This document shows positions 1 through 7,526 of a stretch of 39,559 nucleotides of DNA, piece by piece. Under the pieces are notes generated by a model that had not been told where the DNA came from, searched no databases, and was given only the letters and a program-made list of their open reading frames with translations. The DNA is taken from positions 1-39,559 of the forward strand of contig JAMCVT010000057.1 in assembly GCA_023475565.1 (NCBI GenBank), written 5' to 3'. The translations under genes and the position numbers were made by a program. How positions within the stretch are numbered: position 1 is the first letter of the stretch; each line of letters starts with the position of its first letter. This DNA is from Actinomycetota bacterium. GTDB lineage: Bacteria > Bacillota > Desulfotomaculia > Desulfotomaculales > Desulfocucumaceae.

Positions 1-112
1 TGTGTAATTCCGGGTATTCTGCCCCGCTTGGCAATGGGCCTCAGTCCTTTCCCCAGACAATGGGATATCCACCCCATAATAAACAGACCGTACTAAGGTT
101 CAAAATACGTGA

Positions 113-166
113 AAGGAATGCCTATCCATTCTGGCTTCTGAATTCTGTATTCTGTATTCCGACCCG
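113..166 (+). repeat. Heptameric intergenic repeat, copy 1
   Basis: Five consecutive 7-nt units (ATTCTGG, CTTCTGA, ATTCTGT, ATTCTGT, ATTCCGA) occupy 128-162. They are preceded by AAAGGAATGCCTATCC and end in CCGACC. The same layout (an AGGAATG lead-in, heptads, CCGACC) recurs near 24834-24887 and, inverted, near 27775-27827. It lies just downstream of ribH. No hairpin terminator for the rib operon was found in 1-182. Function unknown. Confidence 0.75.
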
Positions 167-182
167 CAGTAATACCCTTTAG

Positions 183-650
183 CTAAACAATCCCCTTCAC
201 CAGGTTGGCCATCTCTATGGCGGTGACGGCCGAGTCCCAGCCCTTGTTGCCGGCCTTGGTCCCGGCCCTCTCAATAGCCTGCTCGATGGTGTCAGCCGTA
301 ATAACCCCGAATATGGTGGGAACACCGGAATCAAGACCCACCTTGGCCACCCCCTTGGACACCTCGGCCGCCACGTAGTCAAAGTGCGGTGTAGCCCCTC
401 TTATGACTGCCCCCAGGCAGATGATCGCGTCAAAGCGCTGGAGGGAAACCATGCGGGCGGCTACCATGGGCAGCTCAAAAGCCCCGGGCACCCAGGCCAC
501 CTCCACGTCCTGATCCTCCACCCCGTGACGTTTAAGCGCGTCCAGCGCCCCGGAAAGAAGCTTGTTAGTAATAAACTCATTGAAACGGCCTACCGCCAGG
601 CCGAAACGAAGCCCCCCGCCAAGAAGATTTCCCTCAAATACCTTTGCCAT
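183..650 (-). CDS. ribH: 6,7-dimethyl-8-ribityllumazine synthase
   Basis: Lumazine synthase condenses 5-amino-6-ribitylamino-uracil with 3,4-dihydroxy-2-butanone 4-phosphate, the penultimate step of riboflavin synthesis. The 155-aa length is normal for the family. Visible family motifs are GAFELP near residue 57 and [15 protein letters not shown] near residues 80-94, the latter carrying the catalytic histidine. The ATG at 650 has a strong ribosome binding site (AAGGAGGAAAACATA). It is the last gene of the ribD-ribE-ribBA-ribH operon, 27 nt after ribBA, so it should fall under the FMN riboswitch upstream of ribD. The enzyme normally forms large cytoplasmic oligomers. Confidence 0.97.
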   Translation of the reverse strand: MAKVFEGNLLGGGLRFGLAVGRFNEFITNKLLSGALDALKRHGVEDQDVEVAWVPGAFELPMVAARMVSLQRFDAIICLGAVIRGATPHFDYVAAEVSKGVAKVGLDSGVPTIFGVITADTIEQAIERAGTKAGNKGWDSAVTAIEMANLVKGIV

Positions 651-677
651 TATGTTTTCCTCCTTCTCTCCCGGGTT

Positions 678-1889
678 TTATCTTTCCCCCATGCTCAGCA
701 TGTGGCCCAGCTTTTTTTTCTTGGTGGAAAGGTAGAAGCGGTTGTCATTGCCGGGGTTTATCTCTATGGGAACCCTGCCCGCCACTACCAGCCCATGACC
801 CTCCAGGCCGGCGATCTTCCTCGGGTTATTGGTGATCAGCCTTATTCTGGTAAGGCCCAGGTCGGCCAGTATCTGCGCCCCCAGCCCGTAGTCCCTCAGA
901 TCGGCCGGAAATCCCAGCTCCTCGTTGGCCTCCACAGTGTCCTTACCCATATCCTGCAGCTTATAGGCCCTTATCTTATTGAGCAGCCCTATGCCCCTTC
1001 CTTCCTGGCGCATGTATAGGAGCACGCCCACTCCTTCCCTGTCTATAATTTTCATTGCCGCCGCCAGCTGGTCCCCGCAGTCGCACCGCAGGGAGCCGAA
1101 AACATCACCGGTCAGGCACTCCGAGTGAACCCTCACCAGGGGGGCATCCACGCTCTGCAGGTCTCCCCTCACCAGGGCTATGTGCCCCTTGTTGTCCAGC
1201 AGGCTCTCATAGGCCACTGCCGTAAAATCGCCGTACTTGGTAGGAAGCTTGGCGGAATCAACTCTCCTGATGAGCTTTTCAGTTTTCCTGCGGTACTGTA
1301 TCAGGCTGGCAATGGTGGCCATTTTAAGACTGTGCTTTTTACAGAACTCCACCAGCTCGGGAACCCTGGCCATGGTCCCGTCTTCCTTCATAATCTCGCA
1401 GATTACCCCGGCCGGATACATCCCGGCCAGCCGGGCCAGATCCACCGAGGCCTCGGTATGGCCCGCCCGGCGCAGCACCCCGCCGTCCTTGGCCCGCAGC
1501 GGGAATATGTGCCCCGGCCTTCTCATATCATCGGGCCTGGTGTTCGGGTCCAGTACAGCCTTTACGGTGGCCGCCCTTTCATGGGCTGATATGCCGGTGG
1601 TGGTGTCCTTGTGGTCCACCGAAACGGTAAAGGCAGTGCCGTGGGGGTCGGTGTTGTTGTTCACCATGGCCGGCAGATCCAGCTGGTCCAGCCTCTCCCC
1701 TACAATAGGAAGGCATATTAGCCCCTTGCCGTGGGTGGCCATAAAGTTTATAGCCTCGGGAGTGGCGGCCTCGGCCGCCATGATCAGGTCGCCCTCGTTC
1801 TCCCGGTCCTCGTCGTCCACCATTACAACCATTCTGCCCCGGCCTATATCCTCCAGTATTTCTTCAATAATATTAAACTTAAAACCCAT
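678..1889 (-). CDS. ribBA: Bifunctional DHBP synthase / GTP cyclohydrolase II
   Basis: This two-domain enzyme makes both riboflavin precursors. The N-terminal half (about residues 1-200) is 3,4-dihydroxy-2-butanone 4-phosphate synthase, seen in [16 protein letters not shown] and [16 protein letters not shown]. The C-terminal half (about 205-400) is GTP cyclohydrolase II, with the zinc-binding cysteines in [20 protein letters not shown] and the catalytic RQEGRGIGL segment. The 403-aa length is typical of fused RibBA. The gene lies third in the operon but is separated from ribE by a 327-bp repeat-filled spacer, unlike the 3-bp ribD-ribE junction. Both active sites look intact. Confidence 0.97.
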   Translation of the reverse strand: MGFKFNIIEEILEDIGRGRMVVMVDDEDRENEGDLIMAAEAATPEAINFMATHGKGLICLPIVGERLDQLDLPAMVNNNTDPHGTAFTVSVDHKDTTTGISAHERAATVKAVLDPNTRPDDMRRPGHIFPLRAKDGGVLRRAGHTEASVDLARLAGMYPAGVICEIMKEDGTMARVPELVEFCKKHSLKMATIASLIQYRRKTEKLIRRVDSAKLPTKYGDFTAVAYESLLDNKGHIALVRGDLQSVDAPLVRVHSECLTGDVFGSLRCDCGDQLAAAMKIIDREGVGVLLYMRQEGRGIGLLNKIRAYKLQDMGKDTVEANEELGFPADLRDYGLGAQILADLGLTRIRLITNNPRKIAGLEGHGLVVAGRVPIEINPGNDNRFYLSTKKKKLGHMLSMGER

Positions 1890-1920
1890 TATCCTTAGCC
1901 CTCCCTATACTGTTTCCAAG

Positions 1921-2215
1921 TCACCGATCAACAACTTTGCTCCTTCCCCCAGCCATCCCGATCGGGGACATTCCTGTCTCCAAAGGACTACCCAGACTCC
2001 AGCAGGTGTGTCCCCTTTCCTTATTCCCAACCAAGTCACCCATCAGAAACATTGCTCCTTCACCCAGCCGTACCGATCGGGGACATCCCTCCGACCCCCA
2101 GAGCCGATACCTATCGTTACCGATCGAGAAAATGCCTCCTTCTCCCAGCCATACCGATCGGGGACATTCCTCCGACCCCAAAGCCACTCCCAAAAGAGAG
2201 GTGTGTCCCCATTCC
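1921..2215. repeat. Three direct repeats of about 62 bp in the ribE-ribBA spacer
   Basis: Three related units start near 1921, 2037 and 2117. Each contains CTCCTTC(N)CCCAGCC followed by the palindrome-bearing core CCGATCGGGGACA and then TYCCT. Two copies of GTGTGTCCCC lie near 2006 and 2203. The ORFs called here on both strands are low-complexity translations of the repeat. The 327-bp spacer has no gene. It lies inside an operon, so the repeats are probably transcribed; whether they fold, process or attenuate the mRNA is not visible. Confidence 0.8.
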
Positions 2216-2216
2216 T

Positions 2217-2876
2217 CTAAATGAAGCCCTTCTCCGTCAGAAAACCAAAGGTGATCCCCCGGCCGGCCCTTTCCTCTCCCGCATCCTGCCGGGCGGCCAG
2301 CAGCCTTTCAATATATTTTCCCACCAGGTCACCCTCCAGATTTACCGTGTCACCGGTTTTTTTTAAGCCCAGGGTGGTCATATGGGCGGTGTGCGGGATC
2401 AGTGAAACCTGGAAGGAGCCGGAGCCAAAGTCCACCACCGTGAGACTGGCGCCGTCAATGGCCACAGACCCCTTTTTTATGATATATTTCATAACCCCCG
2501 GCGGGGCGGTTATGGTGATCAGTGTGGCTATGTCATTTTTTTCCTGCCTGGTGATAGTCCCTACCCCGTCTATATGGCCGCTGACCAGGTGTCCCCCCAG
2601 GCGGTCACCCAGCCGCAGCGCCCTTTCCAGGTTCACCCTGTCCCCGGGCCTCAGGTTGGCCAGGTTGGTTCTGGCCAGGGTCTCGGCCATAACATCGGCC
2701 ACAAAGCGGCCCCTGTCAAATTCCACAGCTGTCAGGCAGACCCCGTTGACGGCTATGCTGTCTCCAATTTTTATATCCTCCAGCACCTTTTGGGCCTGCA
2801 GGTGTATTTTGGCCGAATCGGCCCCCCTGGCCACTCCCCTCACAGTACCCAGCTCTTCTACCAGTCCGGTAAACAT
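2217..2876 (-). CDS. ribE: Riboflavin synthase, alpha-type
   Basis: The enzyme dismutates two molecules of 6,7-dimethyl-8-ribityllumazine to riboflavin and the pyrimidine that is recycled. The N-terminus MFTGLVEELGTV is the family signature. The 219-aa chain contains the two duplicated lumazine-binding barrels (about 1-97 and 98-195), seen as GDSIAVNGVCLTAV and its counterpart KGSVAIDGASLTVV. It starts 3 nt after the ribD stop, so translation is probably coupled. The C-terminal tail (after about 200) is not conserved. This gene is called ribE in Bacillus and ribC in E. coli. Confidence 0.96.
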   Translation of the reverse strand: MFTGLVEELGTVRGVARGADSAKIHLQAQKVLEDIKIGDSIAVNGVCLTAVEFDRGRFVADVMAETLARTNLANLRPGDRVNLERALRLGDRLGGHLVSGHIDGVGTITRQEKNDIATLITITAPPGVMKYIIKKGSVAIDGASLTVVDFGSGSFQVSLIPHTAHMTTLGLKKTGDTVNLEGDLVGKYIERLLAARQDAGEERAGRGITFGFLTEKGFI

Positions 2877-2879
2877 AGG

Positions 2880-3983
2880 CTACCCTCTCTGTCTTGAAAT
2901 ATATCCCTCAACAAGTATATCCCCACCTATCCTTGAAACACTGACCCTGTCCAGGGCCGTGGCCCCGGCCAGGCTTTCCGGCCCCTCCCCGCCCAGCGCC
3001 CCGGGGGCCTCCCGGCCTCCGATGAGCATGGGGGCGATAAACCACACCACCTTGTCCACCATTCCCGAGTCAAGGGCCGAGGCATGAACCTGTCCGCCTC
3101 CCTCTATCAGGACACTGGTTATTCCCCTGCGGGCCAGCGAGGCAAAGGCCTCCTTCATGTCCACCCGCCCGCTCACGGCGGGGACGATCTCCACCCTGGC
3201 CCCGTTTCCCTCAAGGGCTTTTACTTTCTCCGCCGGCGCCCCGGGTGTGGTTATTATTATTACCGGCGCCAGGGGTGAGCTCTTTATAATATTTGCCTCC
3301 GGGGGCGTCCTGGCCTGGCTGTCCAGCACAACCCTCACGGCATCCCTTCCACCGCCGGGAAGCCTGGTGTTGAGGGAGGGATTATCGGCCAGCACGGTGT
3401 TTATTCCCACCATAACCGCGTCATACCTGTCCCTCAGCCTGTGCCCGTATTCCCTGGCCCCGGGCCCGGTAATCCACTGGGACTCCCCGGTCCGGGTGGC
3501 AATTTTTCCGTCCAGACTTGCGGCGGACTTCATCACCACAAAGGGCAGCCCGGTGGTTATGTATTTTATAAATACCTCATTAAGATTCCGGGCATCCTCT
3601 TCCAGTATCCCGGCCTCAACCTCCAGCCCCGCTTCCCTTAGCCGGTCAAACCCCTTTCCGGCCACTACGGGGTTGGGGTCGGTCATGGCGGCAACCACCT
3701 TTTTTACCCCGGCCGCTATAACGGCCTCGGTGCAGGGCCCGGTCCTGCCGTGATGGCAGCAGGGCTCCAGGGTGACATAAAGCGTTGATCCCCGGGCCGC
3801 CTCCCCGGCGTCACTCAGCGCCACAATCTCGGCATGGGGGGTGCCCGCCCTGGCGTGATACCCTTTGCCCAAAACCTTCCCATCCTTAACCAGCACCGCC
3901 CCCACCATGGGGTTGGGACTGGTGCGGCCCATGGCGGAGGCCGCCAGGTCCAGGGCCATTCTCATGTAATAGCTGTTGTCCAA
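2880..3983 (-). CDS. ribD: Bifunctional diaminohydroxyphosphoribosylaminopyrimidine deaminase / reductase
   Basis: RibD carries out the deamination and side-chain reduction steps after GTP cyclohydrolase II. The N-terminal cytidine-deaminase-like domain has the zinc motifs PHAEIVAL and LEPCCHHGRTGPCTEA. The C-terminal half is the NADPH-dependent reductase (MKSAASLDGKIAT, ITGPGAREYGH). The track starts at a GTG at 3992. I prefer the TTG at 3983 because AGGTGG lies 5 nt upstream of it and the protein then begins close to the family N-terminus (LDNSYYMRMAL). It is the first gene of the rib operon, downstream of the riboswitch and terminator. Length is 367 aa with the TTG start, as expected. Confidence 0.95.
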   Translation of the reverse strand: MDNSYYMRMALDLAASAMGRTSPNPMVGAVLVKDGKVLGKGYHARAGTPHAEIVALSDAGEAARGSTLYVTLEPCCHHGRTGPCTEAVIAAGVKKVVAAMTDPNPVVAGKGFDRLREAGLEVEAGILEEDARNLNEVFIKYITTGLPFVVMKSAASLDGKIATRTGESQWITGPGAREYGHRLRDRYDAVMVGINTVLADNPSLNTRLPGGGRDAVRVVLDSQARTPPEANIIKSSPLAPVIIITTPGAPAEKVKALEGNGARVEIVPAVSGRVDMKEAFASLARRGITSVLIEGGGQVHASALDSGMVDKVVWFIAPMLIGGREAPGALGGEGPESLAGATALDRVSVSRIGGDILVEGYISRQRG

Positions 3984-4009
3984 TGGCACCACCTGCTGAA
4001 AAAAATTTT

Positions 4010-4048
4010 CTAAAAAAATAATCCCCGAAGTTTATACCTTTCGGGGAA
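4010..4048 (-). terminator. Intrinsic terminator in the rib leader
   Basis: On the minus strand CCCCGAA, a 10-nt loop and TTCGGGG form a hairpin followed by ATTATTTTTTTAG. It sits between the FMN aptamer and ribD. This fits the expression platform of an FMN riboswitch that stops transcription when FMN is bound. The antiterminator pairing was not worked out. Confidence 0.85.
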
Positions 4049-4110
4049 AATATGCGCACAAAAAATAATCCGCACGTCTGCCTTTATAAACAAACGTGTT
4101 GCTAAATTAA

Positions 4111-4240
4111 CCTTCTCCCATCCAGACTGTACTGTCGGCCCCGGCTTCTCACCGGATCAGCCCCCCTGCGAGGGGCTCGCGGGCTCGGCCCCTTTGCCAG
4201 GGCCATACCGCCGGTAGGGAATTTCACCCATCCCCGAAGG
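4111..4240 (-). promoter_or_regulatory. FMN riboswitch (RFN element)
   Basis: Read on the minus strand, the segment opens with CCTTCGGGGATGGGTGAAAT and continues through CCCTACCGGCGGTA, GATCCGGTGAGAAGCCGGG and CAGTCTGGATGGGAGAAGG. These are the conserved blocks of the RFN element in the expected order, with a variable stem between them. It precedes the leader terminator and ribD, so it should repress the ribDEBAH operon when FMN is plentiful. Confidence 0.97.
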
Positions 4241-4271
4241 CAGATATTCAGTTATTTCAGGACTATTTAAT

Positions 4272-4300
4272 ATTATAGGGCTATTGCTCCAGGGTGTCAA
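4272..4300 (-). promoter_or_regulatory. Sigma-A promoter of the rib operon
   Basis: On the minus strand TTGACA (4295-4300) and TATAAT (4272-4277) are separated by exactly 17 nt. Both hexamers are perfect consensus. Initiation would fall about 25 nt upstream of the FMN aptamer. Confidence 0.92.
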
Positions 4301-4324
4301 ACACAACTTTCATTCTCCCGGCTT

Positions 4325-5059
4325 TCATCTAAAGTCAGGCTTATTCAGCCTGCGCCTGTATCTCTGCAGTTCGGTTATTATTTCCGGCAGCCTGTCAATG
4401 GTGGCCCTGCGCCTGTGATAGTCACCGGCGGCGCTGCACTCCACCAGGCAGCTGTACAGCACTGACAGCTTCAGGTGCAGTATCCGGGGCAGCATGGCCA
4501 CATCAGCCCCCAGTCTCTGCCAGGCTCTGGTGTGAAAAACTATCACTTTATCAGGACTTTCGGGAAACAGCTCCCCGGACGTCTCACAGAGAAAACGGCC
4601 CCGGTCTCCCCCCAGCAGATCAAGCATTTTTCTATTTTTCTTAAGCTCCTCCAGCAGTTCGTCGATGACAAAGAGTCTTTTCTCCACCACCTCCTGCTGC
4701 CTTACTGAGTGATAATACCATACTGTTACTATCACCCCGTATAGTGTAAGGAGTCCCCCCAGGGCAGCCTCGTTGAAGCCGGACACAAACCACCGGCTGT
4801 TCACGTCCTCCCTCATTGTTCTCAGCGCATCGGGAGCAATAAATCCAGCCCAGCGGGCATTGACAATATAGTGAATAAGCTCCCTGTTCACGGCCAGAAT
4901 GAGCCAGACGATAAGGGGGCTGAAAAAAACCACGAATCCCGTAATCAACAAACGCATAAGCTTTACAGCCTGTCTTGCCGGGCGGCCGGCCACCAGGCAG
5001 ATCCGGTTCCAGCCGTGCCTTAACCTGTGCCCTGCGCCGCCTGAGCCGGGACCTGTCAT
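4325..5059 (-). CDS. Unrecognised two-helix membrane protein
   Basis: I do not recognise the family. The 244-aa product has a basic N-terminal stretch of about 34 residues, a hydrophobic segment at about 36-57 (LLITGFVVFFSPLIVWLILA), a polar loop, and a second hydrophobic segment near 97-117 (AALGGLLTLYGVIVTVWYYH). A charged, helix-rich tail of about 125 residues follows (VEKRLFVIDELLEELKKN), probably cytoplasmic with coiled-coil character. The ATG at 5059 is supported by GGAGGTGAATAG. An internal ATG (residue 35) would begin just before the first helix. It ends 25 nt from the -35 of the rib promoter and appears monocistronic. The function cannot be inferred from context. Confidence 0.75.
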   Translation of the reverse strand: MTGPGSGGAGHRLRHGWNRICLVAGRPARQAVKLMRLLITGFVVFFSPLIVWLILAVNRELIHYIVNARWAGFIAPDALRTMREDVNSRWFVSGFNEAALGGLLTLYGVIVTVWYYHSVRQQEVVEKRLFVIDELLEELKKNRKMLDLLGGDRGRFLCETSGELFPESPDKVIVFHTRAWQRLGADVAMLPRILHLKLSVLYSCLVECSAAGDYHRRRATIDRLPEIITELQRYRRRLNKPDFR

Positions 5060-5189
5060 CTATTCACCTCCACCCGGGCTGCCGCGAAAACTGCTGGCGC
5101 ACCGGCCAGCTAAGAATAGGATTCCCTTTTTTAATGGCCATAATTAAAAAATAAATACTATAATGTACGTCTACTGCATGGGCATGTGG

Positions 5190-5229
5190 TAAAAAGGAAG
5201 GCCCGCTTTGAGCGGGCCTTCCTGCTTTT
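5190..5229 (-). terminator. Strong terminator, possibly bidirectional
   Basis: An 11-bp perfect stem (GGAAGGCCCGC / GCGGGCCTTCC) with a 5-nt loop spans 5196-5222. On the minus strand it is followed by TTTTTACC, five bases after the stop codon region of the 43-aa gene. On the plus strand it is followed by TGCTTTT. Confidence 0.88.
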
Positions 5230-5233
5230 GCAG

Positions 5234-5365
5234 TTACCGGGAGTCAGGTACGGTGTCATTTTCTTCTGTCAGCGGAGTTATACTTTGTTCCACGGCCTCT
5301 CTGTGTTCTTCGGCCAGTTTTACCCGGACATCCTTGACTTTGCTCTCAAAGTCTTTGAATCCCAC
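5234..5365 (-). CDS. Small acidic protein (43 aa), unrecognised
   Basis: This gene is absent from the ORF track because of its size and GTG start. The GTG at 5363-5365 has a near-perfect ribosome binding site (AGGAGG, then 6 nt), and the frame runs 43 codons to a TAA lying just before the terminator stem. The peptide begins GFKDFESKVKDVRVKLAEEH, is highly charged and probably helical, and has no membrane segment or cysteine. It starts 68 nt after the stop of the BusR-like regulator on the same strand, so it is probably its operon partner. I know of no family. The ribosome binding site, frame and immediate terminator together make it a likely real gene. Confidence 0.7.
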   Translation of the reverse strand: MGFKDFESKVKDVRVKLAEEHREAVEQSITPLTEENDTVPDSR

Positions 5366-5433
5366 ACCGGCTCCCTCCTGATTATGGCGGATTTACCGGT
5401 TATTATGCCCTTTCGCCCATATTTTATACCCTT

Positions 5434-6060
5434 TTAATCGGGGTCCACCATACGGTGCAGCTCATCCTTCATCTCGGGCTGGCTTACCATAATAAGCACA
5501 TCGTCCACCTCTATTATGGTGTCTGCCCTGGGAGACACTATTTCCTCACCATTCCGGTAAATAGCCAGTACCGTGGCCCCGGTTTTGCCCCTGAATTCGG
5601 CCTCCATAAGGGATCTGCCCACCAGGGGAGAGCACCTGTTAACCTTTATTTCCTCTATCTTCTGGAATCTTCCGGCCATTTTGAAGGTGTAGTCCAATAG
5701 GTCGTTGGTCAGCTTTTCTATTTCCTGATTCAGATTATCTCTTTGCCTTAACAGTATGTGCAGCCTTTCCTGCAGATCCCGGAGAATCTGCCTCTGGCCG
5801 CTCTGGGCCATAAAAGTCTCGGCAGCCCTCTTTGATCTCACCACCACTCCCACTCCGGGGGAAACATTAACTATCCCTGTGTCCTGAAGCAGAATCAGAG
5901 CCCTGCGTATGGTTTCGGGGGAGACATTGTACTTGCCCGCCAGGGTGGAACGTCCAAAAACCTTTTGCCCCTCCCGGTACTCACCCCTTACTATCCTGGA
6001 GGCAATGTCTATGGCAATGGTGACATAGCGGGCCGTTAAACTGGATCCTTGACTGTCCAT
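5434..6060 (-). CDS. GntR-type regulator with RCK_C (TrkA-C) domain, BusR-like
   Basis: The 208-aa protein has three parts. An N-terminal GntR winged helix-turn-helix (about 8-78) includes GRSTLAGKYNVSPETIRRAL. A coiled coil covers about 88-128 (LQERLHILLRQRDNLNQEIE). A C-terminal RCK_C domain covers about 130-205 (GRSLMEAEFRGKTGATVLAI and VDDVLIMVSQPE). This architecture is that of BusR, which in lactic acid bacteria binds cyclic di-AMP through RCK_C and represses osmolyte uptake (busAB). Ligand binding here is inferred from architecture only. No transporter is adjacent; the only apparent partner is the 43-aa gene 68 nt downstream. The ATG at 6060 has AAAGGAG about 12 nt upstream, a rather long spacing. 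Confidence 0.88.
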   Translation of the reverse strand: MDSQGSSLTARYVTIAIDIASRIVRGEYREGQKVFGRSTLAGKYNVSPETIRRALILLQDTGIVNVSPGVGVVVRSKRAAETFMAQSGQRQILRDLQERLHILLRQRDNLNQEIEKLTNDLLDYTFKMAGRFQKIEEIKVNRCSPLVGRSLMEAEFRGKTGATVLAIYRNGEEIVSPRADTIIEVDDVLIMVSQPEMKDELHRMVDPD

Positions 6061-6126
6061 GCAAACCTGTGCTCCTTTACAGGACCCTGCAGTCCTTTTA
6101 CTATTTGGAAAAGCGGGCGGTCAGCA

Positions 6127-6750
6127 CTAGCTGACGCTGGTCACCATAAAACCCTTTTCCTTTATGCTTTTTACCAGCTGGTCCGGGTCAGCAGTGCTTA
6201 TTCTAAGCATTATCTGAATTTTCCGGTCTGACCTATCGCCTATGGCCACCCCTACAAGGTTGAGCCCTAAACTCCTCACCTCGTCAACTATATCAGCCAG
6301 TGCCCCTACCCTGTCATCAGCCTCAATGACAATGCGGGTTCCTGCCTTGCGAATACACTGATCAGCTTGTCAAAAACATCTGTCTGGGTTATTATACCCA
6401 CCAGACTACCGTTTTCTGTAACCAGAAGACTGCCAAGTTTTTTATCCCGCATAATCAGCGCGGCATCTTCAATGTTGGAGGAGGGGTCAACTGCAACAGG
6501 CTTTTTCACCATAACTTCTTTCACAACCATCTTGGACAGAAGGTAATTCAACTCGTATACTGAGCGTTGTTGCCGGAGAAGGTGTTACCGTAAGCAGTTC
6601 CCTCTCAGTAACCAGGCCGGCCAGTTTGTTGTTCTCCACCACCGGAAGCTGCCTTATTTTATTCTTTTTCATAATATTAAGAGCTTCCAGTATTGGTGTG
6701 GCAGGGCTGATAAAAATCGGGTTAGCCGACATGCAGTCCTTTACGAACAT
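6127..6750 (-). pseudogene. CBS-CBS-ACT protein broken by two frameshifts
   Basis: The original product was a protein of about 208 aa with two CBS domains followed by an ACT-like domain, a small-ligand sensor type. The start ATG at 6750 has AAAGGAGGAGG. Frame 1 encodes the first CBS domain (MFVKDCMSANPIFISPATPI) up to ATTLS. Near 6556-6562 coding moves to another frame (ELNYLLSKMVVKEVM, the second CBS domain). Near 6350-6358 it returns to the first frame and encodes KAGTRIVIEADDRVGALADI, ending in TAG at 6127-6129. The two shifts cancel in length. The track shows only 6487-6822 and 6306-6551; the ACT part was missed. It could be a true pseudogene or base-calling errors. Confidence 0.8.
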
Positions 6751-6861
6751 TATAACGCCTCCTCCTTTATACTTCATATATACTTCATAGTCAATTTTAA
6801 TGCATAAAACCGGGTCACGCAAGGCAGTGGGGAATATTATGCTACTAATATCACAAAGTAA

Positions 6862-7032
6862 TTATTTTGACGGTGCGGCCACCCTCAGGCTGTGCAGCCG
6901 GTTGAAGGCCGCAGCAATCTCGTGTCCCCTGGGCATGGCGTAATCGCCGGGATGCAGCCCCCGGGCAAAGGGGGAGATGACATCCAGTCCGTCTCCAGCA
7001 ATGTCCTGAAGAACCTTCCCGACTATCTCCGG
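6862..7032 (-). pseudogene. C-terminal remnant of an unidentified gene
   Basis: The minus strand carries about 57 sense-looking codons ending in TAA, including DGLDVISPFARGLHPGDYAM and HEIAAAFNRLHSL. An in-frame TAG at 7033-7035 and the lack of a start codon or ribosome binding site show the gene is truncated at its 5' end. The track reports the wrong frame here. I cannot name the family. The segment lies between the cheW terminator and the CBS pseudogene, and the 5' break is next to a GGGGACA motif. Confidence 0.45.
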
Positions 7033-7060
7033 CTAAGTGTCCCCTGCATGCGGACAAATA

Positions 7061-7086
7061 ATTAAGGCCGGCGGGCCGGCCTTAAT
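7061..7086 (-). terminator. Hairpin downstream of cheW
   Basis: A perfect 12-bp stem (ATTAAGGCCGGC) closes a 2-nt loop; TATTTG follows on the minus strand. The uridine tract is weak, so it may be a weak terminator or an mRNA 3' stabiliser. It starts 26 nt after the cheW stop. Confidence 0.65.
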
Positions 7087-7112
7087 GCTTTCCGATTTAC
7101 ACAGGGATGTAA

Positions 7113-7526
7113 TTATACTATTTCCCCAAGGTTTATCAGGAGCCAGAGGTTGTCTTCCTTCTTTACCACTCCTTTAAGGTAGTCAACATTGTCTCCGGCC
7201 ACCGAGGGGGGCTCTATCTCATTCTCACTGAAGCGGCCCACCTCAAGAACGATGTCCACTATCATGCCCACCTTCTGGCCTCCGTGCTCTACAACAATAA
7301 TCCTGGTGTCTTCTCCGTATTCGGTCACCGGCAGGTTAAGCCTCTTGTTCAGGTTGATTACCGGCACAATACTGCCCCTCAGGTTGATAATCCCCTCCAC
7401 GTAATGCTTGGTATTGGGCACTCTGGTAATGTTGCTCATTCGAATTATTTCCTGGGTTTCCTGGATCGGCAGGGCATATTTCTGGTCGTTAAGCTGAAAG
7501 ATTACCAGTTGCTCTTCTGAATCCAC
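7113..7526 (-). CDS. cheW: CheW-like chemotaxis coupling protein
   Basis: CheW couples chemoreceptors to the CheA kinase at the inner face of the membrane. The 137-aa protein is a single CheW domain. Visible motifs are EQLVIFQLNDQKYALPIQ at the N-terminus, TRVPNTKHYVEGIINLRGSI in the middle with the conserved NLRG turn, and GMIVDIVLEVGRF towards the C-terminus. The start is GTG at 7526, with GGGGGTG about 8 nt upstream. No cheA, cheY or receptor gene is nearby, so it is an orphan copy. It may serve a receptor array encoded elsewhere. A hairpin follows the stop. Confidence 0.92.
   Translation of the reverse strand: MDSEEQLVIFQLNDQKYALPIQETQEIIRMSNITRVPNTKHYVEGIINLRGSIVPVINLNKRLNLPVTEYGEDTRIIVVEHGGQKVGMIVDIVLEVGRFSENEIEPPSVAGDNVDYLKGVVKKEDNLWLLINLGEIV

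Noticed and set aside
1921-2193. 90-aa minus-strand ORF in the rib spacer
   Set aside because: It is a translation of the 62-bp repeats with no family match.
1237-2220. 327-aa plus-strand ORF
   Set aside because: It is antisense to ribBA and the repeat spacer, serine-rich in the way a complement of a GC-rich gene is, and matches no family.
2221-3087. 288-aa plus-strand ORF
   Set aside because: It is the antisense shadow of ribE and ribD, both of which have complete family motifs.
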